A stretch of DNA of 64,000 nt, taken from contig NZ_CP149574.1 in assembly GCF_037890675.1 (NCBI RefSeq), positions 3,262,874 through 3,326,873 on the forward strand. Direction: 5' to 3'. The notes under the pieces are model-generated. The model did not search any database and was not told the origin of the DNA. It saw nothing but the letters and a program-made list of their open reading frames with translations. Numbering within the stretch: the stretch's first letter is position 1; each line of letters begins with the position of its first letter. Positions 61,361-64,000 of this stretch are shown piece by piece. A program made the position numbers and the translations under genes. The DNA comes from Methylovirgula sp. 4M-Z18 (GTDB lineage: Bacteria; Pseudomonadota; Alphaproteobacteria; Rhizobiales; Beijerinckiaceae).

Positions 61361-63202
61361 GTGTTGCTTAGCATCCAAAATCATATTCTCGAGATGATCG
61401 AACGGGGCGTTCCCCTGAAGGCAACGCTCGAGCAATTGTGTAGTGAGGTCGAACAACTCCTTCCGGGGACTGGCTGCACGGTTCTCGCCGTGGACGCCGC
61501 TGGCCGAATTCACCCGTTGGCCATGCCTCGTTTCCCCGAAATCTACGCTTTGTCGCTTGAGGGCAATCTTATCGGGCCTGAAGCGGGATCGTGCGGCACT
61601 GCCATATATCGCAATATGGCCGTGATCACCGAGGATATCGAGCACGATCCCAAATGGGCGGCATTCAAGACATTGGCACTTCCGCTGGGATGGAAGGCTT
61701 GCTACTCGACCCCGATCAGGGACGAAGCCGGAAAAGCTGTCGGAGCGATTGCCCTGTATTTTCAGGAAAAGCGCGGACCTTTGGACAGCGAGCGGGAGGT
61801 TATCGCCGTTTGCACGGAACTTTGCGAACTTGCAATGCGGCGTGACCAGGAGGCCGCTGATCGTGAACGGCGGTCGATGATCGACTCCTTAACCGATCTG
61901 CCAAATCAGGCGGCGTTCGACGACTCACTTTCGCAAATGCGTTGTGAGCTTCCGGGCAGTTGGGGCTTGTTCGTGATCGACGTCGATAATCTGAAGGCGA
62001 CCAACGATACGCTTGGCCACGAGATCGGCGATATCTTCATCCGCACGGTTGCCCAGCGCATCTCGGACATTCTGGCCCCCGACACGGTGTTTCGAACGGG
62101 CGACGACCAGTTCTGTGCGATCCTGCAGAACGAGCAGTCGCTTCGGGATCTCGACCAAACCGCCGCGGCGATCCTTGTGGCACTTTCGGTACCGGCGCAT
62201 TGCGGCGGGCATACTATTGTTCCCAAGGCGACGATTGGAGGCGCTGTCCTGGCACCGCAAGACGCGCAACCGGAGACCGTGCTCCGCAATGCGGGCTTTG
62301 CGCTTTATCATGCCAAGGAAGCCGTGCCCGGCGGTTTCGTTCAGTACTGGCCGGGGATCGGGACGCGCATGTCGAACCGGCGCGATTCCATACGCGAGGT
62401 GGCGGAGGCCCTTCGCGATTTCCGGATCGATGCATATTATCAGCCCGTTATTCGGCTCGACACCAAAGAAATTGTCGGCTTTGAAGCCTTGAGTCGGATG
62501 ACGAATGTCGCGGGGCGAATCATTCCTGCCGCGCTCTTTCAGGAGGCGTTTACGGACGCCAATGTGGCCTGCCAAGTTACCGACCGCATGCTGGCGATTG
62601 TCGCGAAGGACATTCGCGCGTGGCTCGATGAGGGGCTTCCAGTCCAATATGTTGGCGTCAACATCACCTCTGCAGACTTATACACTGGGAACCTGCCTGA
62701 CAAACTGCGCGCAGCGTTTGATCGGCACCGCGTACCCCTCTCGCATCTCATTATTGAAGTGACGGAGAACGCCTATATTGGTCGTCGCGACCGTGTCGCC
62801 ATCGAGGCGATTGCGGATCTTAGGGCGAAGGGTGTGCGTGTCGCACTTGACGACTTTGGCACCGGCTTCGCGTCCTTGACCCACCTTCTCGCAGTTCCCG
62901 TCGACACGATAAAGATAGACCAATCGTTTATCCGCGGGCTTGGCCCACGCAGTCCCAGCGCCGCGATCGTCAGAGGCATTAATCAGATCGCGCGCGATCT
63001 CGACATTAAAGTTGTCGCAGAGGGCATCGAAACCCTCGATCAGATCGATGCGCTGCGCCAGATGAAATGCAATCTTGGACAAGGTTTGGTGTTTTCGAAG
63101 GCCGTCTCGCGCGAGACTGCTAGGCAGATGCTCCGGCGCCACGGGCAAGGCGCGGGCGGAAGCCCGTTCCCCTCCGACCCACCTAGGCTCCGAAGCTATT
63201 GA
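61361..63202 (+). CDS. GAF-GGDEF-EAL cyclic-di-GMP protein with degenerate GGDEF
   Basis: A 613-residue cytosolic signalling protein. A GAF domain (about 5-155) includes GSCGTAIYRNMAVITEDIEH and YSTPIRDEAGKAVGAIALYF. A GGDEF domain (about 170-335) has the active-site motif changed to RTGDDQF, so cyclase activity is unlikely. The EAL domain (about 350-600) keeps FEALSRM, NITSADL, VTENAYIG, ALDDFGTGFASL, KIDQSFI and VVAEGIET, so phosphodiesterase activity is likely. GTG 61361 follows GGAAGA at a good distance; the TTG at 61298 has no such site. Base composition is slightly less GC-rich than its neighbours. Confidence 0.88.
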   Translation: MLLSIQNHILEMIERGVPLKATLEQLCSEVEQLLPGTGCTVLAVDAAGRIHPLAMPRFPEIYALSLEGNLIGPEAGSCGTAIYRNMAVITEDIEHDPKWAAFKTLALPLGWKACYSTPIRDEAGKAVGAIALYFQEKRGPLDSEREVIAVCTELCELAMRRDQEAADRERRSMIDSLTDLPNQAAFDDSLSQMRCELPGSWGLFVIDVDNLKATNDTLGHEIGDIFIRTVAQRISDILAPDTVFRTGDDQFCAILQNEQSLRDLDQTAAAILVALSVPAHCGGHTIVPKATIGGAVLAPQDAQPETVLRNAGFALYHAKEAVPGGFVQYWPGIGTRMSNRRDSIREVAEALRDFRIDAYYQPVIRLDTKEIVGFEALSRMTNVAGRIIPAALFQEAFTDANVACQVTDRMLAIVAKDIRAWLDEGLPVQYVGVNITSADLYTGNLPDKLRAAFDRHRVPLSHLIIEVTENAYIGRRDRVAIEAIADLRAKGVRVALDDFGTGFASLTHLLAVPVDTIKIDQSFIRGLGPRSPSAAIVRGINQIARDLDIKVVAEGIETLDQIDALRQMKCNLGQGLVFSKAVSRETARQMLRRHGQGAGGSPFPSDPPRLRSY

Positions 63203-63240
63203 ATTCGTTTGAGATGTGATTCAATGCGTCCAGGACCTAG

Positions 63241-64000
63241 ATGACAGGCCAAGGACCGCATGCTAATTCGACAGCCATGCTCGAAGGTCTGCCCCCCAAC
63301 AATGCCGCCTATGTGATGACGCTCACCTGCGACGAAGCGACGGCACGGGCTGTTGCCGATGCGATCGTCGAAACCTTCGACCCGGCGGAAACCGCCGCCG
63401 CGGCCTTCGAAATCGAGCCCGACAAGGAACGTTGGACCTCGCGCGATTGGCTGGTCGAAGTCTATTTCGGCAACGAGCCCGACGAGGCGATGATCCATGA
63501 CCTCGTCGCGGCCTATGCTGGCGAAGAGGCGGCGAAGCAAATCGTCTTCTCGCGCGTCGCCGAGCGCGACTGGGTCAAGGCTTCGCTCGACGGACTCGAG
63601 CCGGTGCGCGCCGGACGCTTTCTCGTCCACGGCAGCCACGATCGCGGCCGCGCCCGCCCCAACGACCTCGCCCTCGAAATCGAAGCGGCGCTCGCCTTCG
63701 GCACCGGTCACCACGGCACGACACGCGGCTGCTTGCTCATGCTCGATCGCGTGCTGAAACGGCGCCGCCCGCGCCGGGTACTCGATGTCGGCACCGGAAC
63801 CGGCGTCCTGGCAATGGCGGCGGCCAAGGCCCTGCATTGTTTCATCGCCTCAGGCGATATCGACCCGATCTCGGTCGAGGCCACGACCGGTAATGCGCGC
63901 ATGAATGGCGTCGGCCCCTGGGTGAAGCCGGTGGTTGCACGCGGTGTGCAGCATCCGCTGCTGCAGGCGGGCGCGCCTTACGACCTGATCTTCGCCAATA
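63241..64000 (+). CDS. prmA: Ribosomal protein L11 methyltransferase, cut by window edge
   Basis: PrmA trimethylates ribosomal protein L11. From ATG 63241, 253 codons are visible. The SAM-binding region VLDVGTGTGVLAMAAAKAL, the preceding AFGTGHHGTTRGCLLMLD and the end DLIFAN are characteristic. The N-terminal substrate domain is present. The frame is open at base 64000, so the last part is missing. ATG 63277 is a possible later start. It follows the GAF-GGDEF-EAL gene by 38 bases. Confidence 0.93.
   Translation, partial: MTGQGPHANSTAMLEGLPPNNAAYVMTLTCDEATARAVADAIVETFDPAETAAAAFEIEPDKERWTSRDWLVEVYFGNEPDEAMIHDLVAAYAGEEAAKQIVFSRVAERDWVKASLDGLEPVRAGRFLVHGSHDRGRARPNDLALEIEAALAFGTGHHGTTRGCLLMLDRVLKRRRPRRVLDVGTGTGVLAMAAAKALHCFIASGDIDPISVEATTGNARMNGVGPWVKPVVARGVQHPLLQAGAPYDLIFAN

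Overview
The window reads as a contiguous piece of the chromosome of a high-GC alphaproteobacterium, most probably of the order Rhizobiales/Hyphomicrobiales. The evidence is a circularly permuted two-piece tmRNA gene, the RegB/RegA (ActS/ActR) redox pair, a MucR-type regulator, the lptC-lptA-lptB-rpoN block, an alpha-type SspB adaptor and an MmcB homologue. A Beijerinckiaceae-like family is possible but cannot be proven from sequence alone. No prophage, insertion sequence, CRISPR array or tRNA gene was seen. Coding density is high and most genes are housekeeping.

Layout. 1-2059: def-fmt-truA on the minus strand (truA runs off the left edge), then rmuC on plus. 3406-5256: a serine hydrolase divergent from a TetR regulator. 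5273-8279: SRP RNA, dnaX, ybaB and recR on minus. 8320-9205: a HIT protein and MmcB on plus. 9292-12096: moeB-regB-regA on minus. 12189-14637: a dicarboxylate/amino-acid symporter and a LuxR-type regulator. 14632-21275: a four-gene minus-strand cluster of nitrilase-family hydrolase, large Orn/Lys/Arg decarboxylase, ATP-grasp protein with a histone-H1-like tail, and C45-type Ntn hydrolase. This cluster is the best candidate for an uncharacterised pathway in the window. 21751-26205: two DUF1330 paralogues, a long Pro-rich membrane protein, an ICMT-like methyltransferase, an outer-membrane barrel and a small exported protein.

26347-32880: dapB, gpmA, then rnd, lptC-lptA-lptB and rpoN. 33027-36441: a class A penicillin-binding protein followed by a DUF1214/DUF1254 pair. 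36446-40737: a small protein, DUF1491, a peptidoglycan-binding membrane protein, a histidine kinase, sufE and mucR. 41159-45579: oligopeptidase B, a Pro/Glu-rich membrane protein and iron superoxide dismutase. 45735-47109: ssrA (tmRNA, tag ANDNYAPVAVAA) followed directly by its proteolysis adaptor sspB, a DUF4169 gene and a ribbon-helix-helix gene. 47121-58778: AsmA, D-lactate dehydrogenase, thioesterase, Pcm-like methyltransferase, choline sulfatase, LysE exporter and UvrD. 58853-64000: a probable leucine leader peptide and attenuator ahead of leuA, a small exported Cys-rich protein, a GAF-GGDEF-EAL protein with a degenerate GGDEF site, and prmA running off the right edge.

Functional threads. 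Translation start and quality control are well represented (def, fmt, ssrA, sspB, prmA, SRP RNA), as are envelope biogenesis (lptABC, PBP1A, AsmA, the peptidoglycan-binding protein) and DNA repair (recR, rmuC, mmcB, uvrD). Short interspersed repeats occur in several gaps. Two copies supply the TAG stop codon of the gene next to them, and one inverted repeat lies in frame inside fmt.
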